Shown here: one piece after another, positions 7,295-15,562 of the stretch | How positions within the stretch are numbered: the first letter of the stretch is position 1 | Layout: each line of letters opens with the position of its first letter | NCBI RefSeq assembly: GCF_047238265.1 | Contig: NZ_JBDFMM010000001.1 | Span: forward strand, 2,108,001-2,172,000 | Reading direction: 5' to 3' | Length of the DNA stretch: 64,000 nucleotides | DNA from: Paenibacillus_F sp047238265 | GTDB lineage: Bacteria; Bacillota; Bacilli; Paenibacillales; NBRC-103111 | Position numbers and translations under genes: made by a program | Notes under the pieces: generated by a model | Database searches by the model: none | Told to the model about the DNA's origin: nothing | The model's input: the letters and a program-made list of their open reading frames with translations, nothing else

Positions 7295-7384
7295 CGGACT
7301 AGGGGTAAAGTCCCAATCCCTTTACAAACGAGGACAAAACACCATTAACGATCTGTTACCGAAAACGCCAAACAAGCTCAGCGG

Positions 7385-7415
7385 CCGTCTGCAACCTGCA
7401 GACGGTTGTTTTTTT
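7385..7415 (+). terminator. Intrinsic terminator
   Basis: A perfect nine-pair stem CCGTCTGCA/TGCAGACGG with a three-base loop is followed by TTG and seven T. The rest of 7295-7590 shows no gene. Confidence 0.9.
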
Positions 7416-7590
7416 GCTTGCGGACATGTTCCGCCAATCGCTTCAGAGCATCGGTATAAGGCGGGCGGGACCGTCCGCTCTCCGGAATTGTGCGCCTACA
7501 GAAGGCAAGACTCATTCGGCATACAAAGATTGCCGGAGGGGAACTCTTCTTAAAAGACAGGTATGACTCATTTACAAAGGAGAGACTTCC

Positions 7591-9048
7591 GTGGAAAAGA
7601 AACAGACGGCCGGAGAAAACGAAAAAAAGCTGAAATGGTGGCAGTTTTCCCTTCTGGGTGTCGCTTTTACGATCGGAACCGGCTATTTCCTCGGCTCCAG
7701 CCTGGCGATTACGATCGGCGGGCCCGCCGTGCTGATTTCGTTCGTGCTGGCCGCCTTCGGAACTTATATGGTATTCGACGTCCTGGCAAGAATGACTGCG
7801 GCAGACCCTATCAAGGGCTCATTCCGTTCTTATGCCAAAAAAGCGTACGGCCGCTGGGCCGGCTTCAGCAGCGGGTGGGTGTACTGGAGCTCGGAGCTGC
7901 TCATCATGGGCAGCCAGTTGACGGCGTTGTCCCTGTTTTCGCGTTTCTGGTTTCCGGCGGTTCCCATGTGGATATTTGCGACCGGATACGGCATTCTCGG
8001 GCTCGGCATTATCCTGCTGGGCACAAAAGGGTTCGAACGGATGGAAAATTTGTTTGCCGTGATCAAAATTTCCGCCATCGTGATGTTTCTCGTCATTGCG
8101 GCGCTTGCCCTGTTCGGCGTCATTCGCGGAAGCCGGGCGCCGAGCTTTCCCGCAGAAGCTTCAACGCTGTTTCCCGCGGGGGCGGCAGGACTTTGGTCAT
8201 CGCTTATTTTCGCTTTCTACGCATTCGGCGGCATCGAAATTATGGGGCTGATGGCCCTCAGGCTGCAGAAGCCGGAAGAAGCGCCGAAGGCGGGGAAAAT
8301 TATGCTGCTCCTGCTCGCCGTCGTGTATGTGCTCTCGCTCGGACTGGCGGTCACGCTGCTGCCGTGGAGCGTTTTCCATACGAAAGAAAGCCCGTTCGTG
8401 CTGGCGCTGAGCCATTACCGGCTGCCGTTTATCCCGCACGTGTTCAACGGGGTGCTGATTATCGCCGGATTTTCCACGATGGTGGCTTCGCTTTTCGCGG
8501 TGACCACCATGCTGGTGACGCTAGCGGAAGATAAGGATGCCCCGAAGCTGTTCGCCCGCCGCTGGAAAAAAAATCTCCCGATCCCGGCGCTCGGTCTGAC
8601 GGCCTGCGGGATGGCGGCTTCGATCGTGCTGGCCCTGCTCATGCCCGAGGGCGTGTACGAATACATTACTACCGCGGCGGGACTGCTGCTCATCTACAAC
8701 TGGCTGTTTATACTGATAACGGCGGGAAAACTGCTCCGTCTGAAAGCGCTGGGACAAACGAAGCGGTTTGCGGGCATCGCCCTTATTTTGCTTGCCGTCA
8801 GCGGAACGCTGGCGCATCAAGGCAGCCGCCCGGGCTTCTATGTCAGCTTGGGCTTTATCGGCGCCATCGGGCTTGTAACCTGGATCATGATCCGCAAGTG
8901 GAACAAAGCCGGAGACAATACAGGGGGGCAGGAACAGGAGCAGGAGCAAGCGGAAGCGATCCCCGGTTCCGAAGAGGAATGGGTGTTTACGCCCGCCCTC
9001 TCTATCCGCGAGAAAGAGGATGTGTTTTTTCGGAAAAAGTCGAAGTGA
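7591..9048 (+). CDS. APC-family amino acid permease
   Basis: This 485-residue protein has about twelve membrane helices. The first helix carries the family's glycine-rich substrate loop (FTIGTGYFLGSSLAITIGGPAVLIS) and helix 3 begins SFRSYAKKAYGRWAGFSSGW, as in AnsP/GabP-type carriers. It imports an amino acid by proton symport; the substrate is not determined by sequence. The GTG start follows AAAGGAGAG. The cytoplasmic tail has a Gln/Glu run (EQEQEQ) near residue 450. It appears to be transcribed alone. Confidence 0.88.
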   Translation: MEKKQTAGENEKKLKWWQFSLLGVAFTIGTGYFLGSSLAITIGGPAVLISFVLAAFGTYMVFDVLARMTAADPIKGSFRSYAKKAYGRWAGFSSGWVYWSSELLIMGSQLTALSLFSRFWFPAVPMWIFATGYGILGLGIILLGTKGFERMENLFAVIKISAIVMFLVIAALALFGVIRGSRAPSFPAEASTLFPAGAAGLWSSLIFAFYAFGGIEIMGLMALRLQKPEEAPKAGKIMLLLLAVVYVLSLGLAVTLLPWSVFHTKESPFVLALSHYRLPFIPHVFNGVLIIAGFSTMVASLFAVTTMLVTLAEDKDAPKLFARRWKKNLPIPALGLTACGMAASIVLALLMPEGVYEYITTAAGLLLIYNWLFILITAGKLLRLKALGQTKRFAGIALILLAVSGTLAHQGSRPGFYVSLGFIGAIGLVTWIMIRKWNKAGDNTGGQEQEQEQAEAIPGSEEEWVFTPALSIREKEDVFFRKKSK

Positions 9049-9165
9049 GCAAAAGCGGCGGACAAACGCGAATCTCGCCGCTGAGTCATGTAATTCATGT
9101 TAAGGGTTCAGGTAAGAGGCAGAAAGAATCAGACATGAAATAAAAGTTTATAAATAACATTTTAA

Positions 9166-9194
9166 TTGAAAAAATATTTCTACCCCTCTATAAT
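9166..9194 (+). promoter_or_regulatory. Promoter of anmK
   Basis: TTGAAA (9166-9171), a 17-bp spacer and TATAAT (9189-9194), lying in an A+T-rich stretch. Confidence 0.8.
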
Positions 9195-9271
9195 GAAGCC
9201 AACCGGAACCCGTGCGGCCTGTTCCACATAGTTTTCCGCATGCACGGAGACGAAACTTGGGAGGGGTATAC

Positions 9272-10456
9272 ATGATACTCGGCAAAAAGGAAGAGGAAGT
9301 CACCGCTATCGGGCTGATGTCCGGCACTTCGCTCGACGGAATCGATGCCGCGGTTGTGCGGATAAACGGAAGCGGAACGGAGACCCGGATGGAACTGCTG
9401 CATTTCTACAGCAGACCTTACGACGACGCGCTGCGGGAAAAGCTGAAGGATCTTTGCTCTGTCGACCGCTCGGACGTCGCGCTCGTCTGCGGGATGAACG
9501 TCTTCCTCGCCGAGCGGATGGCGGAAGCCGCGCTGGAGGCGGCGCGAGAAGCGGGTCTGTCCATGGACCGCATCGGATTTATCGCCTCCCACGGACAGAC
9601 GGTCTGGCACATCCCCGAGGAGGACGCGGACAATCCGTACCTCGTCCGCTCGACGCTCCAGCTCGGCGACCTGTCCGTCCTTGCCAAGCGGACGGGCGTT
9701 CCCGTCGTCGGCGACTTCCGGCCGGCCGATATGGCGGTCGGCGGACAGGGCGCGCCGCTGGTTCCTTATGGCGATCTCATCTTGTTCCGCCATGAAACGA
9801 AAGGCCGCCTGCTCCAGAACATAGGCGGCATCGGCAACTGCACGGTCCTGCCCCCTCAGGCGGGGCCGTCCGATGTGTTCGCTTTCGACACGGGGCCGGG
9901 CAACATGGTGATCGACCAAGTGGTCTATCAGCTGTCGGGCGGGCGGCATTCCTATGACGAAAGCGGCTCGTGGGCGGCGCAGGGACGTGCGGATGAAGGG
10001 CTGGTCGCAGACGCCATGACACATCCGTACTTCTCGTTGAAGCCGCCCAAATCAACCGGCCGCGAAGTGTTCGGCAAATCGTACGCGGCCGATTTTGTCG
10101 CGCGGGCGCAGGCCCTCGGTCTCGCGGACGCGGACATCGTGGCGACGGCCACGGCGTTCACGGCCCGCACGATTGCCGAGAGCTGCCGGCGGTTCGTGTT
10201 CCCGCGCTGCCGCGTGGACGAAGTCATCGTCTCCGGAGGGGGCGCTCACAACCGGACGCTGCTGTCGATGCTGGCGGAGCTTCTGCCGGACCAGCAGGTG
10301 CTGACCTCGGGCGCGCTCGGTGTGCACGATGACGCCAAGGAGGCCGTCATCTTCGCGCTGCTCGGCAATGACTTTCTGCGCGGCATTCCCAACAATCTGC
10401 CGTCGGCGACAGGGGCATCGCGGCCGACCGTGATGGGCAAGCTTGCGCTTCCGTAA
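9272..10456 (+). CDS. anmK: Anhydro-N-acetylmuramic acid kinase
   Basis: AnmK opens 1,6-anhydro-MurNAc with ATP to give MurNAc-6-phosphate, the substrate of MurQ. The 394-residue product has the signature GLMSGTSLDGIDAAVV at its N-terminus, SHGQTVWHIP, VVGDFRPADMAVGGQGAPLVPYGD, QNIGGIGN and FDTGPGNMVID in the expected order, and a C-terminal GGGAHNRTLL ATP-binding region. The ATG at 9272 follows GGGAGGGG; an in-frame ATG at 9212 has no ribosome site. It is monocistronic here, about 7 kb from the MurNAc-6-P etherase gene. Confidence 0.95.
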   Translation: MILGKKEEEVTAIGLMSGTSLDGIDAAVVRINGSGTETRMELLHFYSRPYDDALREKLKDLCSVDRSDVALVCGMNVFLAERMAEAALEAAREAGLSMDRIGFIASHGQTVWHIPEEDADNPYLVRSTLQLGDLSVLAKRTGVPVVGDFRPADMAVGGQGAPLVPYGDLILFRHETKGRLLQNIGGIGNCTVLPPQAGPSDVFAFDTGPGNMVIDQVVYQLSGGRHSYDESGSWAAQGRADEGLVADAMTHPYFSLKPPKSTGREVFGKSYAADFVARAQALGLADADIVATATAFTARTIAESCRRFVFPRCRVDEVIVSGGGAHNRTLLSMLAELLPDQQVLTSGALGVHDDAKEAVIFALLGNDFLRGIPNNLPSATGASRPTVMGKLALP

Positions 10457-10957
10457 ACCGGAACTCTTGCTCGGGAACAGCAAACCAGGCGGTTCGGCAT
10501 AACGGAGTTGCTAAGCATATGGGATACGGTCTGCAGCACCGTGCAAGCTCGCAGCGCGCGGTGCTCGGCGTCACATGACGGTCAAACCACATGCCTGTGG
10601 GATTGATCTCCTTATCGTTCGGCGCATCTGCAACGTGTACGGAAAATCGCCCGCTTCATGACCGGAAGGACTGCTCTTGCGGACCACGCTGAGGCCGTCG
10701 TAATTCGTCACGGAGACGGTAAATTATATGTTTATACAGGGGCACGGGGCACAGCCGGATCATGGCGGTGTCTCTTTGCGTTTGCTCGCGGGGGACTTTC
10801 CGTATCCCTGAATAGTACATTCAACCGTTTAGAGCGTATTCGGTATTAAACGGCCCGGTAAGACTATCGTGTTCTTCCGGAAACAACAAAAAATAGAACG
10901 CCCTAGGGACGGTCTCCTTTTGTGCTTTTATAGGGAGGCTTAGCGGATTATCCTTGC
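10457..10957. other. 501-bp stretch without a convincing gene
   Basis: A 63-codon frame at 10658-10849 has no ribosome site and no recognised family and is treated as chance. Minus-strand frames here are shadows. A weak hairpin with a T-run on the minus strand around 10893-10912 may end the small gene at 10958. Confidence 0.5.
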
Positions 10958-11116
10958 TTACCGTTTTTCGATCTTGCTGTACAGTTCTCCGCCAACATCG
11001 TCTCGTTTGGCCGTTTCTTTGAGAAACAGGGTTCCCTGATGACCGAATACGAACTCTGTAATAATAACGGCCGGCAGGACAAAAATCACTTTAAGCAGCC
11101 AAACGATAAATTTCAT
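10958..11116 (-). CDS. 52-residue small membrane protein, function unknown
   Basis: The ORF begins with ATG at 11116 preceded by GAGGTG seven bases upstream. The product starts MKFIVWLLKVIFVLPAVII, a single membrane helix, and ends in a charged tail (LKETAKRDDVGGELYSKIEKR). It lies downstream of the feo genes on the same strand, but a strong terminator at 11223-11272 separates them, so it probably has its own promoter in the A+T-rich 11120-11220 stretch. The family is not recognised. Confidence 0.6.
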   Translation of the reverse strand: MKFIVWLLKVIFVLPAVIITEFVFGHQGTLFLKETAKRDDVGGELYSKIEKR

Positions 11117-11222
11117 TATTGCACCTCACACGATAAAGTTTATAATTACACCTCATAAAAGAAATAATTATCTTTTATTCCTTTACGAGGAAATATTTCT
11201 ATAGTTTCCTATTCGCAAAAAT

Positions 11223-11272
11223 AAAAAAGAACGGGGCAGACTCACACAGAGTCCGTTCCGTTCTCTTTTTTT
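11223..11272 (-). terminator. Bidirectional terminator after the feo genes
   Basis: GAACGG..GACTC..GAGTC..CCGTTC form two stacked stems with T-runs on both strands (six T on the minus strand, seven on the plus). Confidence 0.85.
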
Positions 11273-11281
11273 ATAAAAATG

Positions 11282-12688
11282 TTACACCCATCCGAAAGCA
11301 CGGGCCGCTTGCGCGGTGGCGAAAGTAACGAGGATGGCGATGGCCAAAGGGATAAGGGCCGAAAGAATGGTCCATTTCGTACTCTTGGTTTCTTTATAAA
11401 TATTAAACAAGGTCGTGCCGCAAGGGTAGTGAAGCAGCGAAAACAGCATCATATTAAGAGCCGTCAGCCAGGTCCAGCCGTGCTGCAGGAACAGGTCTTT
11501 GATATTGTCCATCCCGTCCGCATCTACCATGGCTCCCGAAGACATGTAACCCATGAGCAGGATGGGGAGGACGATTTCATTGGCCGGCAGGCCGAGTATA
11601 AACGCCATGACGATATAGCCGTCCAGACCGATCATATGGGCGAACGGATCGAAGAATGCCGCCGTATGGGCAAGAACGCTCGTTCCGTTGATCATAATGT
11701 TGCCCAGAATCCAAGTGATGATACCGGCGGGAGCCGCCACGATAACGGCGCGTTTGAGCACCGCCCACGATTTGTCGCGGGAGGCGAGCAGAATCGTTTT
11801 CCACATCTGGGGTTTCCGGTAAGGAGGAAGCTCCAGTGTGTAGTGCGTGGGCACACCGCGCAGTGCTGTTTTGGACAGCACCCAGGACACGGTCAAGGTG
11901 ACCACTATTCCGAACAGCACGAGCCCCATGACGAACAGAGCGGTTCCCAGCGTCTGCCATCCTCCTGCCGCACCTGCCGCCATAAACAGGGACGACAGCA
12001 AAATGAGCGTAGGCCAGCGGCCGTTGCACGGGACGAAGTTGTTCGTCAGGATGGCCAGCATTCTTTCGCGCGGGGATTCGATGATCCGCGTGGACAAGAT
12101 GGCCGCCGCGTTGCAGCCGAAGCCCATCGACATCGTCAGGGCTTGTTTGCCGTGACCGCCCGACTTCTTGAACAGGCGGTCCATATTAAACGCGACCCGG
12201 GGCAGATAGCCGAAGTTTTCGAGCAGCGCGAAAATCGGAAAGAAGATGGCCATAGGGGGAAGCATAACCGAGATCACCCAGGCGGTTCCGCGGAAAAAGC
12301 CGAGTACAAGGATGCCGTGGAGCCATGCGGGGGCATGGACGGCCTGGAATCCGGCCGTCAGATAGCCTTCGATGACGCCGAAGAAATCCGCGATCCAGCC
12401 GGACGGAACGTTGGCCCCGGCAATCGTGATCCAGAAGATCGCGCCGAGCACCGCAAACATAATGGGATAGCCCCACAGCTTGGAAGTCAGTATCTTGTCT
12501 AGCTTGTGTGTGCTCGCAAGCTTCTTCCTGTCCTCGTAGCGGACGGCCGCGCCGCAGATCTCGCGGCTCGTTTTATAGATGTCGCTTACAATTTCGTCCC
12601 GGATAGAGCTGCCGCTCGTAATCGTTTGTGCCATCGACAGCAGCGAATCGAGCGGATCGGGCCGGTTAGTTGCATGCGGTGTGGCCAT
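11282..12688 (-). CDS. feoB: FeoB membrane channel part (Gate/nucleoside-recognition domains), separate gene
   Basis: This 468-residue product corresponds to the membrane half of FeoB, the ferrous iron transporter. It has about nine membrane helices with two Gate domains; the FeoB hallmarks FFRGTAWVISVMLPPMAIFFPIFALLENFGYLPRVAF, the segment MGFGCNAAAI and NNFVPCNGRWP (the Cys-containing pore motif) are present. It begins inside the 3' end of the G-protein gene (23-bp overlap, different frame). Full FeoB is normally one polypeptide of 650-750 residues; here the two halves are separate, with sensible N- and C-termini. Confidence 0.85.
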   Translation of the reverse strand: MATPHATNRPDPLDSLLSMAQTITSGSSIRDEIVSDIYKTSREICGAAVRYEDRKKLASTHKLDKILTSKLWGYPIMFAVLGAIFWITIAGANVPSGWIADFFGVIEGYLTAGFQAVHAPAWLHGILVLGFFRGTAWVISVMLPPMAIFFPIFALLENFGYLPRVAFNMDRLFKKSGGHGKQALTMSMGFGCNAAAILSTRIIESPRERMLAILTNNFVPCNGRWPTLILLSSLFMAAGAAGGWQTLGTALFVMGLVLFGIVVTLTVSWVLSKTALRGVPTHYTLELPPYRKPQMWKTILLASRDKSWAVLKRAVIVAAPAGIITWILGNIMINGTSVLAHTAAFFDPFAHMIGLDGYIVMAFILGLPANEIVLPILLMGYMSSGAMVDADGMDNIKDLFLQHGWTWLTALNMMLFSLLHYPCGTTLFNIYKETKSTKWTILSALIPLAIAILVTFATAQAARAFGWV

Positions 12689-13397
12689 AGCCCATTACCC
12701 CCTGTCCTTGTGCCTCCGAAGCTTCGCCGAGCCTTTGCTTCAGCGAAGCGAGCAGGTTCTCGTCTCCGTCCAGCAGACGAAGCGCGATCCAGCGGGCCGG
12801 AAAGCGGGCGCCCAGCGTCTCACGGACGAAGGGCTCCAATTCCCGCACCTGCCGCTCGATTTCTTCGCTGTATTCGATAGGCGGGGGCTCGGGACGGATG
12901 ACGCCTTCCGCGACCTTCTCGACGAGATCGAGCAAGGGGCCGATGCCTTTGTTGCTGCGGGCGGAAATAGCGGCAACGGGTACGCCGAGCCTCTCGCGGA
13001 TGCGGTCCAGATCAATCCGGATGCCGAGCTTCTCGGCTTCATCCATCAGATTGATGCAGACAACCGTACGGCTGGTCATTTCCAGTACCTGCAGCGCGAG
13101 ATTCAAATTCCGCTCCAGCGAGGTCGCGTCAAGCACGACCAGCGTGACGTCCGGCTGCTCGAAAATAATGTAATCTCTCGCGGCTTCCTCATCCGCCGAA
13201 TTCGAATACAGGGAATATGTGCCGGGAAGGTCGATGAGCTTGTATGCGATTCCGTTCCGTTCGAATTCGCCTTCCGCGGTCAAGACGGTTTTGCCGGCCC
13301 AGTTGCCCGTATGCTGACGAAGTCCCGTCAGCCGGTTAAACAGCGTGCTTTTGCCGGTATTCGGGTTGCCGGCCAGTGCTACGGTATATTTCTTCAC
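12666..13397 (-). CDS. feoB: FeoB GTPase part, separate gene
   Basis: This 243-residue product is the cytoplasmic G-protein half of FeoB: G1 GNPNTGKST at residue 11, G3 DLPG around 60, G4 NLMD around 116, SAR as G5, and a helical regulatory domain from about 165. It ends in a short Gly/His/Cys tail instead of running into the channel. Its start overlaps the FeoA stop by four bases, and the channel gene starts within its end, so FeoA, G-domain and channel are translated in sequence. GTP binding gates Fe2+ import. Confidence 0.9.
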   Translation of the reverse strand: MKKYTVALAGNPNTGKSTLFNRLTGLRQHTGNWAGKTVLTAEGEFERNGIAYKLIDLPGTYSLYSNSADEEAARDYIIFEQPDVTLVVLDATSLERNLNLALQVLEMTSRTVVCINLMDEAEKLGIRIDLDRIRERLGVPVAAISARSNKGIGPLLDLVEKVAEGVIRPEPPPIEYSEEIERQVRELEPFVRETLGARFPARWIALRLLDGDENLLASLKQRLGEASEAQGQGVMGYGHTACN

Positions 13398-13648
13398 AGA
13401 CTGTCGCCTCCTTCCGGCTCCGCGTAAATGAGCGAGCTTTCTTCTTTCCGCAGCGCGATGGTTGTGTTACTGACGCGGAAAGCGGTAGGATCGCCGAGCG
13501 GGCTGCGCTGGATCACTTCCACGCGGTTGCCCGGAACGAATCCGAGATCAAGGAGCCGTCTGCGCATACCTCCCTGTACTTCGATCCGGCTTAACCGGAC
13601 GGCGCTTCCGACACTGACCTGGTCCAATGACAATTCAGTTAAAGACAT
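13394..13648 (-). CDS. feoA: Ferrous iron transport protein FeoA
   Basis: This 84-residue SH3-like protein has the FeoA pattern: MRRRLLDLGFVPGNRVEVIQRSPLGDPTAFRV and TIALRKEESSLIYVE-type ending. It supports FeoB at the membrane. The ATG at 13648 is preferred over GTG 13657 because AGAGGTGG lies before it. It is the first gene of the feo operon, with a strong promoter 100 bp upstream. Confidence 0.92.
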   Translation of the reverse strand: MSLTELSLDQVSVGSAVRLSRIEVQGGMRRRLLDLGFVPGNRVEVIQRSPLGDPTAFRVSNTTIALRKEESSLIYAEPEGGDSL

Positions 13649-13673
13649 AGGGTCCACCTCTTTTTTTCCCTTC

Positions 13674-13803
13674 GGACAAACTGTTTGCCGAGTGCAAAAT
13701 TTTATTTATGGAAATCCGCCATCTGTTAACGCTGCTTTATGATGTTAGTATAGGCAAACAGTTTTTGTCTGTCAACAAAAAGTTTCTTGAGGGCAAAACT
13801 TTT
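13674..13803 (-). promoter_or_regulatory. feo operon promoter with three operator-like repeats
   Basis: On the minus strand TTGACA (13775-13770), 17 bp, TATACT (13752-13747) form a near-consensus promoter. A perfect 12-bp inverted pair (AAACTGTTTGCC at 13678-13689, GGCAAACAGTTT at 13753-13764) flanks the start region, and a 26-bp palindrome with arms AAAAGTTT/AAACTTTT (13778-13803) sits just upstream of the -35; the last resembles B. subtilis MntR/DtxR-type boxes (TTTTGC..CAAGAAA). Control by a metal-sensing DtxR- or Fur-family protein is inferred. No gene is seen in the remaining 13804-14104. Confidence 0.7.
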
Positions 13804-14104
13804 AGGGGAAGGAATGAATCTTACCTCCGCACGGACGAATGTCCTAATTTGTTAGCCACATTTTATGTAAAAGAAAATAGGGGGGACCTTGTCCGCCCAA
13901 AAAAACTTGATTTTATTTTGATGAAAAGAAAGGACCCGGAACGGGCCGTGCTGTTTGGCGGAAAGTATCGGCGTGCCGCGTCTTGGTCTGCCGGCTGGAG
14001 GTGAACGTACCGTTCGTGCCTTTTTGCGGCGAAGTTGGTAAACTAACAAGTATAAAGTCCCACTGGAATAACATTCCGGAAATATATGTAAGGAGGAGCG
14101 GCGT

Positions 14105-14617
14105 ATGTCTAACGATTTTTTTATTTCCGACCATCATTTCGGGCATAAACTGATTATCGATTTCGAGTCACGGCCTTTTGCGGATGCGGACGAAATGACG
14201 GCTGTCATGATTGACAAATGGAACGCCGTCGTCGGCAGCGAAGACAAAGTTTTTCATCTGGGTGATTTCTCGTTTCTGAATCAGGAAAGGACGGGGGAAA
14301 TCGTCCGCCGGCTGAACGGCTATAAAGTTCTTATCCTCGGCAACCACGACAGAGGCAGATCCCGTTCCTGGTGGCTGGACGCCGGGTTTGATGAAGTGAG
14401 CGAATATCCGGTTCTCTACAAAAACTTTTTCCTGCTTTCGCACGAACCGCTTTATATGAACAAACACATGCCATACGTTAATGTGCACGGTCACATCCAC
14501 GGACAGAAGTATGAAGGCAAGAACTATTTCAACGTGTGCGTGGAGCACTGGGACTATACGCCGCTGAACTTCGAACAGATCCGGGATGCGGTTGTCGTCA
14601 GTGAGGAGCAGGCATGA
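14105..14617 (+). CDS. Small metallophosphoesterase
   Basis: This 170-residue protein has the calcineurin-like motifs in order: DHHFGH (residues 9-14), HLGDFSFLN (about 56), LGNHDRG (about 80), a lone His in LSHEPLYMNK (about 118), and NVHGHIHGQKY (about 130). These residues bind two metal ions. This short class is found in phages and bacteria and its substrate is unknown. AAGGAGG precedes the ATG. Its stop overlaps the start of the CoaD-like gene (ATGATAG), so the two are translationally coupled and may act on related nucleotide or cofactor substrates. Confidence 0.88.
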   Translation: MSNDFFISDHHFGHKLIIDFESRPFADADEMTAVMIDKWNAVVGSEDKVFHLGDFSFLNQERTGEIVRRLNGYKVLILGNHDRGRSRSWWLDAGFDEVSEYPVLYKNFFLLSHEPLYMNKHMPYVNVHGHIHGQKYEGKNYFNVCVEHWDYTPLNFEQIRDAVVVSEEQA

Positions 14618-15120
14618 TAGCCGTATACGCGGGAAGCTTCGATCCCATTACCCTCGGGCATACGTCGGTCATCGAGAGAGCCACGAACCTGTTCGACGAG
14701 CTCCACATTCTGGTCGCCAACAACCGCGCCAAGCAGCACCGTTTTACGATCTTGCAAAGAACCGAGCTGGTCAGGCTTTCCATTCCTCCCGGCAAAAAGA
14801 TCAAAATTGTCGCTTTCGAAGGCATCGTAGCCGACTATGTCAATGAAACGGGTGCCAGGGCGGTCGTCAGGGGCATCCGCAACGCGACGGATTTCGAGTA
14901 CGAGCTGCAGCTGGAGCAGTACGTCCGGAACACGACGAAAGCCGATACGGTCTATTTATCGCCGTATACGCCGAACATGCAGACAAGCAGTTCTCTGGTC
15001 CGGATGTTCATTGCGACCGGCAAATCCGAGCTGGCCCGGGCTTTCATGGTGGAGGCCGCTTTCGAGCGGATGAACATTTACGAGCAGGAGAATAGTCAGC
15101 GCGGGAACGGAAACGGGTAG
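14614..15120 (+). CDS. CoaD-like nucleotidyltransferase (pantetheine-phosphate adenylyltransferase family)
   Basis: This encodes 168 residues, close to CoaD length. The N-terminal YAGSFDPITLGHTSVIERA is the (H/T)xGH nucleotidyltransferase signature; EGIVADYVNETGARAVVRGIRNATDFEYELQLEQ is the CoaD core; TSSSLVR replaces the usual ISSSxVR. The region after residue 105 is more diverged than in housekeeping CoaD (QYVRNTTKADTVYLSPYTPNMQ), so this could be a paralog with another acceptor substrate. It overlaps the phosphoesterase gene by four bases, a context unlike that of the usual coaD. Confidence 0.75.
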   Translation: MIAVYAGSFDPITLGHTSVIERATNLFDELHILVANNRAKQHRFTILQRTELVRLSIPPGKKIKIVAFEGIVADYVNETGARAVVRGIRNATDFEYELQLEQYVRNTTKADTVYLSPYTPNMQTSSSLVRMFIATGKSELARAFMVEAAFERMNIYEQENSQRGNGNG

Positions 15121-15562
15121 GCCGGGCCCGTTCCTTCCGTTTCTTTTCCGTTCTTCAACAGCGTATGCCTGCGGAAACGGCTGTGTATGGGCGGTACGTG
15201 CCCGGACGTCACGTTTGGGCGTGGCGAAAGACATTGCCCGGCGAAGACTCTGCCGGATTCGGCCCCTTTATTTGAGTTCGGCCGGTATCCGCTTTGGATG
15301 ACGGGCGTTTCGAAAATGGCTTGCAGCCGTTTCCTGCCGAAGCATTTTGCGGGCTTTTTTTCTATGGGCGAGTGGTATTACTCTTCCGTAAGAGCCGTTT
15401 TCTTCTTCTTGCTATTATTTTTCAATTTTAACTATTAATCTTGTATTTTATAATAATTGCGCTTATGATGAAATTATTTTAGAGGTCAACCATGTCCATC
15501 GCCGTTCCAGCTTCTCTTCTTACCGGTTCAGCTTCAAGAATTTATAGCGAGTAGGGAAAAAT
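15121..15562. other. 442-bp intergenic stretch before the RpiR gene
   Basis: A GC-rich hairpin around the CoaD-like stop (AACGGG/CCCGTT) and another weak hairpin with seven T at about 15330-15360 may act as terminators. An 83-codon frame at 15187 has no ribosome site and is rejected. The A+T-rich 15410-15475 part holds the RpiR promoter. Confidence 0.5.
15449..15473 (+). promoter_or_regulatory. RpiR-gene -10 box and shared operator motif
   Basis: TATAAT at 15449-15454 is followed at 15463-15473 by TTATGATGAAA, whose reverse complement TTTCATCATAA recurs at 16909-16919 upstream of murQ. The -35 is weak. Binding of the RpiR protein encoded downstream is inferred. Confidence 0.5.

Noticed and set aside
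7563..8534. 323-codon frame overlapping the amino acid permease
   Set aside because: Arg-rich shadow frame; the permease frame carries the family motifs.
10658..10849. 63-codon plus-strand frame after anmK
   Set aside because: No ribosome site, no recognisable domain, isolated in a non-coding stretch.
11279..12502. 407-codon plus-strand frame opposite the FeoB channel gene
   Set aside because: Shadow rich in Arg, His and Gln; the opposite strand encodes an unmistakable FeoB channel.
13708..14004. 98-codon plus-strand frame over the feo promoter
   Set aside because: It lies on the minus-strand feo promoter and operators and lacks a ribosome site.
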